Assembly (NCBI RefSeq): GCF_003473485.1
Contig: NC_053045.1
Location: 39,592,494-39,656,493, forward strand
DNA length: 64,000 nt
Direction of reading: 5' to 3'
From: Medicago truncatula
Taxonomy: Eukaryota > Streptophyta > Magnoliopsida > Fabales > Fabaceae
Positions 1 through 15,511 of the stretch are shown here, one piece after another (the first letter of the stretch is position 1; each line of letters starts with the position of its first letter). The notes under the pieces are model-generated. The model saw only the letters and a program-made list of their open reading frames with translations. It was not told the DNA's origin and ran no database searches. A program made the translations under genes and the position numbers.

Positions 1-2095
1 CGTCCTTAAACCTCATACCTCCATGGATTTTATGCACAAGAAGCTTTACCCATGACATTCAATAAACGCGTATATTTCCACGTCACTGCAAATAATTAAA
101 ATTAATAAAATGAGTTTAAACGCATGACTTCACAAACAAATTTAACGTTACATAAACACGCAGTTTCACAATATCAACATCATTTAACATTAATTAAGTG
201 AGTTTAACATTAATTAAATATCTCGCCATCACTCGCCTTTCTGGCCACGAGCACATGGTAATTTCAAAGCAGACCAGTCTCGTGTGGACCACCGAGATAG
301 TTGTAACAGCCCGATTTTTGTTAGAATTATTTTTAATTATTTTATTGTGTGTTTATTTGTGCTTGTGTGTGATTATTTATCATTGGGTGCATTTTCATAG
401 GTTTTCTTAAACCAGAGTATTAAAACAATACTTACATTAAACACTTAAATTCCACTTATCAGTTATCACCAATTATAAATCATTCTTCACCATCGTCTAG
501 CTAAGATCCACCACCTCACTTCTCACCTTCACCATATGCTCAATCTATCATAAATTTTAGAGATCAGTTCTGCCATGAGAATGTTTTATAATTACTATGA
601 AAGTCGATTTATTTAAAAGAATGTCACTTATACTTAAAAGATTTTTGTAAGCAATTTAATTTAAGTATTTGTTTTGACTTTTGCATCGATTTCTGACCCA
701 TCAAAGATGGGCGATTAATCCAACTCATGCGTAGAGACATGCGCACTGACCGAATGTTCGATTCCTTAAAAATGCACACCTCAACCAAAAAAAAAGTATT
801 TATAAGTGCTCTTTTATGAGTTTGTCTTGACATACTTCCTCATTTACATTTTTTTCATGTAAAAAAGACATAGAGATCATACATGTTATAAGAGCTAAGA
901 AAAGGTAATCTATCCATATCCTACTTTCCTACTTGCTATATATTAGTTAGATCCAATTTGTTAAATATAGTTAACAATAACAAAACTATAATTAAACTAA
1001 GCATATATAATTGATTTCATGGTCCAACCAAACAAAGTTATCTATTTTTGAAGTTATCTAAATAATTGTGGCCGACACAAAACAGTCCAAAATATATATT
1101 TAAACACAGCTAAGGGCTAAGGCTGCTTAGTTAACACAACCCCTGTGTCTTAACTTCTTAAGAAGATGGTTTGAATTTTGAACCCGAGTTCGTTTGGACA
1201 TATTAAGTTGGTGGATTTGATTAGTTTCATTAGAAGTTGTCAAACAAAACTTAATGCCCAATTCTTATCGTAAAATTTTATCATCTATAAAACAATTTTC
1301 ACACGTGTTACTGTCCATTATATCCAATTCCACGTCCTTGATGAGTTGTTTTTATCTGCGACCTGATCTACTTGATGTTGGCATATTCAAAATAAGTCTT
1401 AACATTTAAAGTATTTTTCTCGTTCTGGCACCTCAAAAACATACCATTTTGGTCCCTTTTTTAACCATAATACCATGCTTTGACATTAATCCTTACAAAA
1501 CATCTCATATGAGAAATGGGAAGATTTTAATTTTAATGTGTATACATATCATAACCCATAGAGTTTAACTTAGATGCTACTAATATTATACAATCATTAT
1601 TGGCTAATTCAAATGTTGTGGTTGAGAGAGAAACTTATTCACCCACCCCAAAAACATAAAAGAATCAATCACTCTATAAATGGAAAACTATAAAAGTGGA
1701 AAGACAACCCTCTAGGTGTACAAAAGAACACAAACGATTTCTTGTCCGCAACTATAACTTACAATTGACGTAGATTGCACCATTCCCCAAGATTCAAAGC
1801 TTCCTTATCATCTTAAATCACATATGTACCATCATCCTATTAGTCTCTCCAAATCCCTATAGAAATTGTCTTACAATTGTCTTAATAAATAAACTTTAAA
1901 CTTTGTCTTTAAGGTCAAATTATTTCTAGTGACTTGGCACCTCAAGCACTAAACTTGAACATGCATAGCATATGCCAGTTTCTAAGGAAATACTCATCCT
2001 CTTTAATTAGTCTATTTCTTATTTAGCTAGTTTTCACCTTTACGACAAAGATAGCTTGCATTTTTTGCTATACATAAAAACAAAGCAACATATAT
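1..2095. other. Intergenic, AT-rich, upstream of beta-glucosidase
   Basis: I see no supported gene here. A TGTAACAGCCCG sequence at about 303 resembles the first bases of a plant LTR, but I could not find a matching far end or a second LTR, so I do not call an element. The rest is AT-rich spacer with short chance ORFs. The last few hundred bases should hold the beta-glucosidase promoter. Confidence 0.4.
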
Positions 2096-2103
2096 TATAT
2101 ATA
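2096..2103 (+). promoter_or_regulatory. Probable TATA box of the beta-glucosidase gene
   Basis: TATATATA lies 59 bases upstream of the ATG at 2162. That gives a transcription start near 2130 and a leader of roughly 30 bases. The spacing fits a plant core promoter. AT richness makes chance matches common, so this is moderate support only. Confidence 0.45.
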
Positions 2104-2161
2104 GCCTCTAACCACAAACTACTAACAACCAATTACACAAAACTTTGTTACATCAACCATC

Positions 2162-6017
<3,856 letters not shown>

Positions 6018-6384
6018 CACTCATATTCCTAAGAAATGTGTCAAGATGAATGTTTAGTAATATTTTAATGGTAATGAAAATTCAATTAAAATATAAAAAT
6101 ATATTCATTTTTGAATTTTGAGAAACTTGGTCTAAAAGTAATTTTAGAATATCAAAGAGATCATACCAAAATGTAAGGCATAGATTTATCTCGCCTTGAA
6201 AAAGAAACATGAAGAGATATTCCTCAAAAAAAAAAAAAAAAATGAAGAGATAAAAAGTTTGGGCCATCCCAAGAGAAGTGCACGTAATATAAGACAGAGA
6301 AATTAGTATTACGTAAAAGAATCAAGATGCACAAGCTCATTTTTAACACTTTTATAAATAAGATGGAAATCGTAATAAATTAAA

Positions 6385-6567
6385 GAGTTGTGTTATTTGA
6401 ACATTCATATACGTGATAACTTTTGTGACAACCAAAATTTTATAAAGGAAATAAGGTAGTGACACAAAAATCAAAGCAATGGAGACAGAAAGTAAAAATA
6501 TAATGTGAGTGTGAGAGAGAAAGTTGTCACAAAAGTTAAAAAATAGTTGTTCAAATATCATTTCTTG
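6385..6567. mobile_element. Miniature inverted-repeat element, 'TTGTGACAAC' family, copy 1
   Basis: The left end carries TTATTTGAACATTCATATACG then TTTTGTGACAACC. The right end carries GTTGTCACAAAAGTT then GTTGTTCAAATATCATTTCT, its inverted counterpart. The middle is purine-rich with GTGAGTGTGAGAGAG. Two more copies lie at 22.6 and 22.9 kb. It has no coding capacity. Superfamily unknown. Confidence 0.65.
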
Positions 6568-6689
6568 AAACTAAAATATAATTATGCACACATTTTTTTT
6601 ATTTTTTAAGCATACTATGTACACACTTATCGTCAATCAATATCACAATAATTACACGTAAAATCCTCTAGAATAATAGTTAGTGATTA

Positions 6690-7372
6690 ATGACACAAGG
6701 CGAAGTAACATACAGATTCGCCGCGGCTGTGGGCTTTATGTTGGTTGGTCTTCAGTTCACCCACCGGCAACATCCATCATCACCCCTCACTGACCTTATT
6801 CTCAATATCAAGGTAACTCAAATTCATTTTTCACAATCATTTTGCTTCCATAATGCCCACTAAATTCTCCATTTTTTGGTGTCTGTAACCTGTTTGATAA
6901 AATGCCTGACCAAAAAAATAAACAGCTTTTGGGTAAAACAGCTAATTTTGCGGCTTATAACATAAACGATTATCATATAGCACTTAAGGAAATAAGGAAT
7001 AAGGTATTTCTGTAACACAAGATAAAATAAAGTCAAACTGGTTTTGTGTAATATATAAGCTGTTTTGATTATAAAGAAAATTATAAGCTATCCTGGGAGA
7101 GCTTAGGAAATAAGTTGAAAACGGCTTATGAGTATGACATGTTTATAAGCTTTTTTCAGCTTGTTTCCATTAGCTCTTCGAGATAGCTTATGTCATAAGT
7201 TGTTTTCATAAGTTCTCTCAAACAGTGACACATTTGTTTATGCTAGTAGGTAATCTCAAATAAGACAATTCAAAAACTTCAATTTGGGTTTGTGGTTTTG
7301 GCGAAGGAATTGAAAATATGTATGGTCACTTGCTATTATACGAAATAATGTATGTTTTTGCAGATCGCTTGA
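6690..7372 (+). CDS. Two-exon small ORF (43 codons) upstream of and overlapping the PPR leader
   Basis: Not recognised as a named family. Exon 1 is 6690-6812 (41 codons) and ends AAG at a GT donor. After a CAG acceptor at 7361-7363, exon 2 supplies ATC GCT and TGA (7364-7372). The 43-residue product starts MTQGEVTYRFAAAVGFMLVG, with a short hydrophobic segment at about residues 10-21 and a basic, proline-containing tail. GC content is clearly higher than in the surrounding spacer, as expected for coding sequence. The same spliced RNA would run on to the PPR ATG at 7671, 298 bases after this stop. It may therefore be an upstream ORF, a separate small protein or part of a dicistronic transcript. 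The start at 6690 is the first ATG giving this frame. No expression evidence is available. Confidence 0.55.
6890..7225. mobile_element. hAT-like miniature element in the small-ORF intron
   Basis: The ends are CTGTTTGATAAAATG on the left and the reverse complement CTGTTTGAGAGAAC on the right. The interior is full of 'agcttataag' and 'gcttatgtcataag' words, as in other legume hAT-type miniature elements. It lies wholly inside intron 6813-7363. No clear 8-bp target duplication was seen. Confidence 0.5.
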
Positions 7373-7670
7373 AGTTGCTGAACTCTGATTTTTGTTTTTT
7401 CTTTACTTGTCACTTCCTTCTTGTCATTCTTTACCGCCCTTAATAATTATGCCGTGACATTGTCTTTGGAATATGAAGATTCTACAATTCTTCTTACTTT
7501 TTACACTTTGCACAAGTTTTATTTTTGGCAGTTTGGTATATTGAATTCTATAGTTTTTTATTTTTAAGAATCTACAATTCTATGATTGGTTTATTGACTT
7601 CTCCATGAATCTACAGGTTTTTATTGACTTCATTCTGATGTTTACCTTCGCAAGTTGCTAATAATTCAAG

Positions 7671-10031
7671 ATGCTTGCAATACGAAAACTCAAAAAAGGA
7701 CCAGATCTCCCCTATGTTTTATGTTTAATGATTGCTAATTGCAATTATGGTACAGCCCAAGTTTCCAATAAAAGAAGTCTCCAGTCTATTGTGAAGTTTG
7801 TTGGCCCTTGTTTAGCCAAGTCAAGTTCAACGGCACTTCTACTGGGATTTAGGAATAGATTCTTCCTTCAAGGACTATATATGTCAAGTATGGCTGAAAG
7901 AATCCTTGTCCAGGCTCAAGACCCGGCCAAAGTTACTATAGAAATACAAAATGCCATCAATGACAACCAATTAGATTATTCTTGGAAGTTACTTGAGCAG
8001 CATAAGCACATGGAGGGATTTCCAAGAAAATCTCTCTTCAACGTGATTATAACTAGTTATGTGGAAAGCCTTGATACGCAATGGCTACAAAAAGCTTATG
8101 ATTTGGTACAACGTGCTGGTGAAGATGGTAGAAAAGACTTGTTGGAGAAGGAGCTTCTTATATACCTTAGCTATGGCCTTGCAAAAGTTAGACTACCAGT
8201 TCTTGCATCAACCATTTTAAGAAAGATGATTGATATGGAGCATTTTCCTCCTGTTACTGCTTGGTCTGCGGTTTTGGCACACATGTCACAAACAGCAGAT
8301 GGAAGTTTCCTTGCTGCTGAGTTGATTCTTGAAATAGGTTATTTATTCCAAAACAATAGAGTGGATCCTCGTAAAAAGATCAATGGCCCTTTGATTGCCA
8401 TGAAACCAAACACCAATGCCTTTAATATTGCGTTGGCAGGGTGTCTCGTATTTGAGAAATCTAGGAAGGCGGAGCAGCTTCTTGATATGATGCCTCGGAT
8501 TGGTGTCAAAGCTGATGCGAACTTACTGATAACAATGGCACGTGTATACGAGAGAAATGGGCGAAGAGAAGAGCTTATGAAGCTGCAAAGGCACATAGAA
8601 GAAGCCCCAAACCTAACTGACATACAGTTCCGACAGTTCTATAATTGTTTGCTTACATGCCATTTGAAATTTGGGGATCTTGATTCTGCATCCAACATGG
8701 TTTTGGAAATGCTTCGGAAAGCAAAGGAAGCAAGAAATTCTCTTGGATCTGCCAAATTCTTGATCAATACAACTAAAACTGATCATAGCTCTTCTCCTAG
8801 ACCAGCTTCTGCGCATAATTTGAGCAACAGTAAAGATTTGGAGAGTGTCAAAATTGACCAGCTAATAAAAAATGATGTCTTATCTTATGAGGAATTCTCC
8901 AAAGATCGAAACTTCTTGAAACTTGAAGCGGAGTCAAAAGCTGTTCTCAGTTCTTTATTTGCTAAGTTGCAGACGCAGGTTGATTTGATTACAACCGTAC
9001 ATGGTATACTGCAACCAACTGAAACAATTTATGTGAAATTAGTTAAAGCTTTTTTAGAGGCCGGTAAGACCAAGGAATTGGCAGTGTTTCTTCTAAAGGC
9101 AGAAAGAGAAGACTCCCCGTTTTCCAATGACAATTCAGCCTTGGTTCATGTTATTAATTCATGCATATCGCTTGGATGGTTGGACCAAGCACATGATCTC
9201 CTTGATGAGATGCGTCTAGCTGGAGTTAGAACTGGTTCATCTGTATATGCTTCTCTTTTGAAAGCCTATTGTGTAGCAAATAGGGCTGCAGATGTGGCAT
9301 CACTTCTGAGAGATGCTAGGAAGGCTGGTATCCAGCTTGACTCAAACTCTTATGAGGCAATGATCCAATCCAGGGTGCTCCAGGAAGACACACAGGGAGC
9401 ACTTCAACTTTTTAAAGAGATGAAGGAAGCTAGGATTCCCAAAGTTAGTCAACAATATTCTGGCAAGCTGGCTAAAAGTGTTTCAGATTCAGATTCAGAT
9501 GAAGCTGCACTTATGACAAAGCTGGTCCAGGAAATCAAGGACGGACAGAAAGTGGATTGTGGAGTTCATGACTGGAATAATGTAATCCACTTTTTTAGTA
9601 AGAAGAGACTAATGCAAGATGCAGAAAAGGCTCTAAAGAAGATGAGAAGCTTAGGTCACACACCTAATGCACAAACTTTCCATTCTATGGTCACTGGGTA
9701 TGCTGCCATTGGGGGGAAATATCTGGAGGTAACAGAGCTGTGGGGTGAGATGAAATCACTTGCTTCTAAGTCCTCCATAAAGTTTGATCAGGAACTTCTA
9801 GATTCTGTCTTGTATACATTTGTGAGGGGTGGATTCTTCATCCGTGCCAATGAAGTTGTGGCAACGATGGAAAAAGGAAAAATGTTTATTGACAAGTACA
9901 AATACAGAATGCTATTCTTGAAATATCACAAAACACTTTACAAAGGCAAGGCTCCGAAATTTCAGACAGAATCACAACTAAACAAAAGGGAAGCAGCCCT
10001 GACTTTTAAAAGGTGGATAGGCATGATTTGA
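7671..10031 (+). CDS. P-class pentatricopeptide repeat (PPR) protein, 786 aa
   Basis: PPR proteins bind organellar RNA and affect its processing, stability or translation. The coding sequence is one uninterrupted frame of 786 codons. The N-terminus is basic and poor in acidic residues for about 60 residues, compatible with a mitochondrial or plastid transit peptide. Helical-pair repeats of about 35 residues are recognisable, for example around residues 240-310 (NTNAFNIALAGC, DANLLITMARVYERNGR), 490-590 (ALVHVINSCISLGWLDQAHD, GSSVYASLLKAYC, DSNSYEAMIQ) and 630-700 (DWNNVIHFFSKK, NAQTFHSMVTGYAAIGG). I see no C-terminal E, DYW or SMR domain. Layout and length resemble single-copy plant PPR genes of the At1g03100 type, but that identity is from memory and unverified. 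The leader begins at or before 7364 and may include the upstream small ORF. Confidence 0.92.
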   Translation: MLAIRKLKKGPDLPYVLCLMIANCNYGTAQVSNKRSLQSIVKFVGPCLAKSSSTALLLGFRNRFFLQGLYMSSMAERILVQAQDPAKVTIEIQNAINDNQLDYSWKLLEQHKHMEGFPRKSLFNVIITSYVESLDTQWLQKAYDLVQRAGEDGRKDLLEKELLIYLSYGLAKVRLPVLASTILRKMIDMEHFPPVTAWSAVLAHMSQTADGSFLAAELILEIGYLFQNNRVDPRKKINGPLIAMKPNTNAFNIALAGCLVFEKSRKAEQLLDMMPRIGVKADANLLITMARVYERNGRREELMKLQRHIEEAPNLTDIQFRQFYNCLLTCHLKFGDLDSASNMVLEMLRKAKEARNSLGSAKFLINTTKTDHSSSPRPASAHNLSNSKDLESVKIDQLIKNDVLSYEEFSKDRNFLKLEAESKAVLSSLFAKLQTQVDLITTVHGILQPTETIYVKLVKAFLEAGKTKELAVFLLKAEREDSPFSNDNSALVHVINSCISLGWLDQAHDLLDEMRLAGVRTGSSVYASLLKAYCVANRAADVASLLRDARKAGIQLDSNSYEAMIQSRVLQEDTQGALQLFKEMKEARIPKVSQQYSGKLAKSVSDSDSDEAALMTKLVQEIKDGQKVDCGVHDWNNVIHFFSKKRLMQDAEKALKKMRSLGHTPNAQTFHSMVTGYAAIGGKYLEVTELWGEMKSLASKSSIKFDQELLDSVLYTFVRGGFFIRANEVVATMEKGKMFIDKYKYRMLFLKYHKTLYKGKAPKFQTESQLNKREAALTFKRWIGMI

Positions 10032-12625
10032 GGAAGTGGCAACCAGTGGTTAGCTCTTTTAGGTTTGAAGGCATTATCTTCATGACCATATGAAGTTAAT
10101 TTTTTTTTCCTTCTCATTTTCTAGATTTAGATTTGTAAGAGAACACTAATGTACTACCAATGTGAAAAAGAAAAGAAAAAAAAACACACTATTTCACTTA
10201 AAAATATGTTATCTTCATTACTATTATTTTTAGGTAACAAATAGAAGATACCTTGACCAGTAACTCCACATAAGGGGTGTAGATTGTTGTTGTGGAAACA
10301 CATGCATGGCTGTTGGTCTACCAGAAGCAATCTATACCAATAACACAGTGGATAGCATGGAGTATTGCCAATATATCAATCCTCCTCCCCCACCCCCTGC
10401 ACCCACACCTCACTCCATCCCTTGTCCCCACCCCTTCCACCCCGTTTCCCCATTCCCACCCTCACTCAGCTGTACACTCCACTGCCCACTTCTGTCTCTA
10501 TGGCCAGTGCATCCCCTCACTGCATCCGACTAGACAGTGACATTGAGTCAAATCGGTTGCAAAAAGCCATCATCGCATGCAAGAAGGAAAATGAGGGGGC
10601 ATTCAAAGAGACGAAGGATAGGTTTGTGGACTACGACAAAAGCAGCACGATTCATTCACCAGGTTTTCCAGACTTGACTTTAATAATTATGCCTTGTTCT
10701 AAAAATTCAATGGTTAAACCTAACTCTGTCATGTGTTTTTTAAGAACTTGCTTGACCTTTTTGAAAGATTGACCTATTAGTTTAAATGTGTATTTGATAT
10801 TAAGACTTTTAAATAGGTCTTTAGTTTATCTTTTTTGTACAGAGTGGTCTTAGGTCTATCTCTAAATAGGCCAGAAAACCAACAAAGTAAACTGTATTTA
10901 TCATGAACGACAAATTATTAAATATATGGAAGTCGTCACTGCCCAGGGATATGATATAAAGGTGAGAATAGGTTGTGTTGCATTGAGCTTTCTAAGGCCT
11001 GAGTTACTTGTTGACAAGGGAATGAAAATGGGAAGATATGATGAAAATTTTAAAATTGATGGAATGTTAGGGTCGCAACATTTTTCACTCCCTTCATATT
11101 TATTCCCCTCTAAGTCACTCTATTCAAACTGACTATAAATACATTAGCTTAGCTGAGTCACAGCAGAAGATTTTGATATTATAACTTACGTCTCCTCCGC
11201 AATAACTTCTTCACTTTCTTTTCTTACTGCTGATTTTTTCTTACGCACAAGCTTTGTTAGCTAACTATATTTCCATACCCGTTGGCATAGAAAACTTCAA
11301 AACCAGAACTTCGATACAACTACTTTCAGCTTAGTTAATTTTTTACATTTAGTTAATAGGTTATTTCATTTTTTAGATTATAAAATAATGTGTTCTTCTT
11401 GGCATTATTTGATTGGAGTGGTTTATCTGGGTGGACGAGAATCTGATAGAACACTTGCTTGTGGATCAACTGAATTGAGAATTTATAATTTAAATTCCTT
11501 TTGAGAGAGTTATCTTGGCACCTTCTGATTGGATACCAATTTATGTATTTTGTTTTAATGTTGAAAATGGGAGTCAGTTGTTAACATCATTGACAATTTC
11601 AGGTTTGCTTGGATCACAAAATTCTAGCAGATGATGGTCCTTTTGATATTTGTAGTTGCCAGGTGAATGATGCATTCTTGAGTTATTTATAAATCATTCA
11701 TGTATTAATACAGAAAGAGAGATGGGTATGATATGCTAGAAATGTACTTTAACATTTTTAGAATGGTTTCTCCAATTAACTGCCTTGTTTTTTACATCAT
11801 CCTTTGATCCATATATTTTTGTTAGAAATTCTTATGCTTTTCTCTGATTGGCATTAATATTTTGATTAATTTGCTATCTAGTTTTGTGCTTGAAAAGTCC
11901 TTGTTCTACTATTTTTAGCCTAATGCAAATAAAATAAACCTGTGATTTAGTGGTATGCCAATCAATTATATTCTTGCTGACTGCCTTTTATTTCTTCAAT
12001 ATGCAAAACTGTCATACAATTTGTTGGTGCAAGCAAAATTGCCATACTGTTTACATTCTGCTATCCCACTTCGTATTCCATCTTCAAAGGGTGTGCTCGT
12101 TCTAGTCTGATGAGCCTTTTAAATGCTGCAGTTTGCATTTTGTTGCTCCTGGTCCACAGAGCCTGTGCCTGGAAAGCATGTGCTAATATGTCAACTTTAC
12201 ATTGTCCGGGAGTCACATTCATTGGGTATCCAAGTCCCTCATATAGTTGTATGTGATGTTCGGTAAAGTATTTTAAATGGCTTGATTATTCTCCGGCAAT
12301 ATTAGCTTTAAGAAAGGGCTTCCAAGTGCTTGAATGTTTATCAATTGGTATCAAAGCTGGGTGTTGGGCTATCAGAAAGGGCCACCTATTGAGTGACTGA
12401 CCAAAAAGGCTGAGTAAAGTGTCGAAGAGTGTTATACGCTGGGAAGGCGGCTCTTAGAAGCGGCACTATGATAGTTACTTGAGTATTATGGGGTGTTCAA
12501 GTTCCACGTCGAGTAGTATGGAATGTATGATGTAGTATTTGGATAGTTAACTTTTAAAAGAAGGTTTCTCGATACATTGTTTATCAATGTACATAAAATC
12601 CTTATCGCTATCATTTAAAATAAGG
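10032..12625. other. PPR 3' flank and unassigned spacer with coding-like scraps
   Basis: The PPR 3' UTR probably ends near 10.15 kb. Beyond it, a GC-richer patch at 10290-10665 contains a CCCCACCCC-type tract and an open stretch near 10512-10665. An AG-bounded piece at 11602-11662 ends in a good GT donor context. These could be remnants of an unrelated gene, but I recognise no domain and cannot join them into a model. The rest is AT-rich. Confidence 0.35.
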
Positions 12626-12796
12626 AGAATGTTAACCGGTGCCCCCGAGGTATTGGTTAAGCACCAAAAGAAATAAGTTTTTATTAAAAAGTAATGTAAT
12701 TATTACTTGATAAAAAGTGATAGTTTATATTTCTAAGACAGAAATTCTATTTATAGATTCTTTAATCAGTGTCCTGGGGGCACTGGTAACACGACC
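12626..12796. repeat. Palindrome-ended repeat family (TTAACCGGTGCCC type), copy 1
   Basis: It opens GTTAACCGGTGCCCCCGAGG and closes GTGTCCTGGGGGCACTGG followed by TAACAC, so the two ends are inverted partners and each is itself partly self-complementary. It is about 170 bp with an AT-rich core. Five other copies or partial copies lie at 20.4, 42.9, 45.4, 55.4 and 55.6 kb. Confidence 0.7.
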
Positions 12797-13261
12797 CTTA
12801 AAATAAATGAGTCGTTATAAAATCCTTTAGCATTGATTGATTTAGTTGTTTATCCTTTCTGACAATAATTTGTATATACTATTGCATTTGTTTAGTTTAC
12901 TATGATATCTGTAGTGGAACTTCCATGTTTGTGCTATCTATCGACATAGAAATTATCTATTTCTCCTATAGCATTTTACACTTTCACCTTCCAAGTTACT
13001 TGGAAAATTGTTTGGTACAATGCCAAACACCTCATGGACATTTTGGGACCGAAAGAAATAGAAAGGGTGATGCGATAGAAAGAGAGCTAAAGTGAAAATG
13101 AAGTATTGAATAAATATAGAAAAAATTGAGTCTATATATTAGAATTGTTTATGCTTTGACCCTCCAAATTGAGATTTATTGTATATATGGCAATACCAAT
13201 CTCCACTAAGAGCACGTACATCCATGTTATCTATATGCGTGGTATAAATGGATTCAACTGA

Positions 13262-13547
13262 ATATTTCATCCGTCCCAAATTGTATGACGTTTTGGGCAT
13301 TTCACGCATATTAAGAAATGTAATTAATATTGTGTGGGAAAAAGATATTATGAGTTGTTTTACACAATTGTCCTCAATAAATGATATGGGAAAAATAAAT
13401 GAAGGAATTGAAAGAAGAGAGAGTAATAAATAGTTAAGGATATAATAGGAAAAGTAACATTAATTTCTCATTGGTATTGTAAAGCGACATACAATTTGGG
13501 ACAAATATTTTTTCTAAAGTGACATACAATTTGGGACGGAGGGAGTA
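13262..13547. mobile_element. Stowaway-like miniature element (Tc1/mariner type)
   Basis: The right end is AATTTGGGACGGAGGGAGTA. The left end is the imperfect reverse complement, ATCCGTCCCAAATTGTATG. GTCCC/GGGAC ends with CTCCCTCC flanked by TA are characteristic of plant Stowaway-type elements. About 286 bp, no coding capacity. Confidence 0.75.
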
Positions 13548-15511
13548 TGTTATATTATTTTACACTATCTAATTATTTAAACCACTATATTACATTTTCT
13601 AAATTCATACTACTCATCTAAAACTATAAATTACGTCCACCTTAATCGCACAATATACCTCAAATTTATAGTTTAAAATCATATTTTAATTTTATATTAT
13701 TTTTTACATAAAAAAGTGGGAAAGAGACGGTGGCAATGCAGTATCACCCCACTTGTTAGACAAAGTGAAATATTTGACACGGTTTCATAAATATCTGCAA
13801 AGACACTCTAAAAAGCAACTGATATTTATGCTATACTCGAGTTCTACCAAAAGGTACAAGCAGAAGATATCACGTCACAATACATTTACAATCTTCTTTA
13901 TAAAAAAAAAAAAAAAATACATTTACAACCTCTCACCTCAATGCTAAACGGATGTTTTTGAGTTTAATCCCTATAAAACTAAAATTACTCTTTTTAATCT
14001 CTTGTATCAATTCCATAATATTTAAACAAGAATTATGCTCCCAACTTAGCCTCTAACATATTATTTTAATCAATCTTTTATTGAGTTAAAAATTCAATCG
14101 AGTTCCGTTAAATACATATGGAACCTAAATGATTTAGCAAAATTCAATTAAGTTTCAAACAATATAAGAGTGTGTATTGAAAAAAAATATTTTAGAGAGC
14201 CTCTTCAAAATTCATTTTCATATTTAGGGAACACTTTTTTGGTGGTTACACGCTAACATAGGTGAATTAATGATTGAAATAACTTATACAAATATATATT
14301 GTTTTCAATTAAGATAATTATAGTAAAATTGGGATAAAAAAACGATAGACTATATAAGTTCAAACGTTACATAAAGTACTTCATAAAAAATAAAAAATAA
14401 AAATCAGATAGTAAAATAGTAAACTACAAATTCCTAAACAAAAAAAACTAAAAACTATTAAAAGTTAACTTATAAGGTCGAAAATTGACTTGCCAAACAG
14501 AGCTACATGTCATCACATATGAACTTCCATAATACACAACACACATGTAGTTAATAGACTTTACCTCACGACAAGAACCAAAACTAAAAGTACATGAACT
14601 TTCGTAAAACACGTTAACATACTTCACCTGACGACAAGAACCAAATCTTAAAGTACAGTACTTCTATATTTACAAGAGATGGAAACCAAATATATTTTTT
14701 TCCCGAACACCAAAATTTTCTCAATTTAGATAGAAACAACAAATTTACCCTGTAGTTTTTTTTTTTTTTTTTACAGAACCCATTTAATGTAGTTAAAGAC
14801 AGTTTTAACACCTTGAATCTCAGCCATAATAATATCTAGGTTTACCTTGCACGGATAATGCACAAATAAAGCCAAAACTTCCCTGCATGGAGGAAGCTTC
14901 TATAAAACATTTTCAAATGAAGCTTAAGCTCTACGTTGTACTCTACTAGACTCTAGTACCTCCCCCATTCAGCACCATTCCTTATCCATATCTACTAGTA
15001 CAATGTCAAGATAAAAGTTGGTTGCTCTTTTGACACCTGACAAATGCACAAACTGTTTGAAAGATAACTCTTAAATGTGGTTCTTCAGGGTAAAGAGCAA
15101 ATAGAGGGACCAAAAGACATACGATCAAAGATAAAATGTTCAGATTGGTCCATGACGAACACATTAGCTCTTACATCAACGGGTAAAGTATAACTTTTCC
15201 AATCCACACTTTCCCAAGGCCATGCGTTCATGAAAAAGTGAAAACCCATATATTATTGGGAATAGTTAAGCAATAAGAAGCATTAGATTATAAAATTCTC
15301 GTCAAATTTTTAACACCAACCTGTGCATGAAGACTCCATTTCTACTAAAAAAATAAAATAGTATAGCTGCTTCAAATGTCAAGAGAAATACACAAAGAAG
15401 TAGCTACTAGCTACACATTAAAAAGTTGTTGCTTCAAATGTACTCACATACTACACAAGCATTAAAAACGACAAGAAAGGTCGACGGATTATAGTTTTGC
15501 CTAGTGAGTGT
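13548..15511. other. AT-rich spacer, no gene seen
   Basis: It contains poly-A and poly-T runs (13902-13918, 14757-14772) and chance ORFs only. The last 100-200 bases should be the 3' UTR of the minus-strand gene ending at 15512. CTCACGACAAGAACCAAA and CTGACGACAAGAACCAAA occur about 60 bases apart near 14.57 and 14.63 kb, a local duplication of no clear meaning. Confidence 0.5.

Noticed and set aside
303-440. TGTAACAGCCCG as the start of an LTR at the window edge
   Set aside because: Only one end is visible. No matching right end or second copy was found, so the element cannot be delimited.
10290-10772. Open frame of 135 codons in a proline-rich patch after the PPR gene
   Set aside because: Three overlapping frames are open at once because of the C-rich tract, and I recognise no domain or clear splice partners. 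Kept only as an unassigned scrap in the spacer entry.
12341-12356. TGGTATCAAAGC-type primer-binding-like sequence suggesting an LTR element
   Set aside because: No LTR pair, internal coding sequence or target duplication could be located around it, and a 12-base match in AT-rich DNA is weak evidence.
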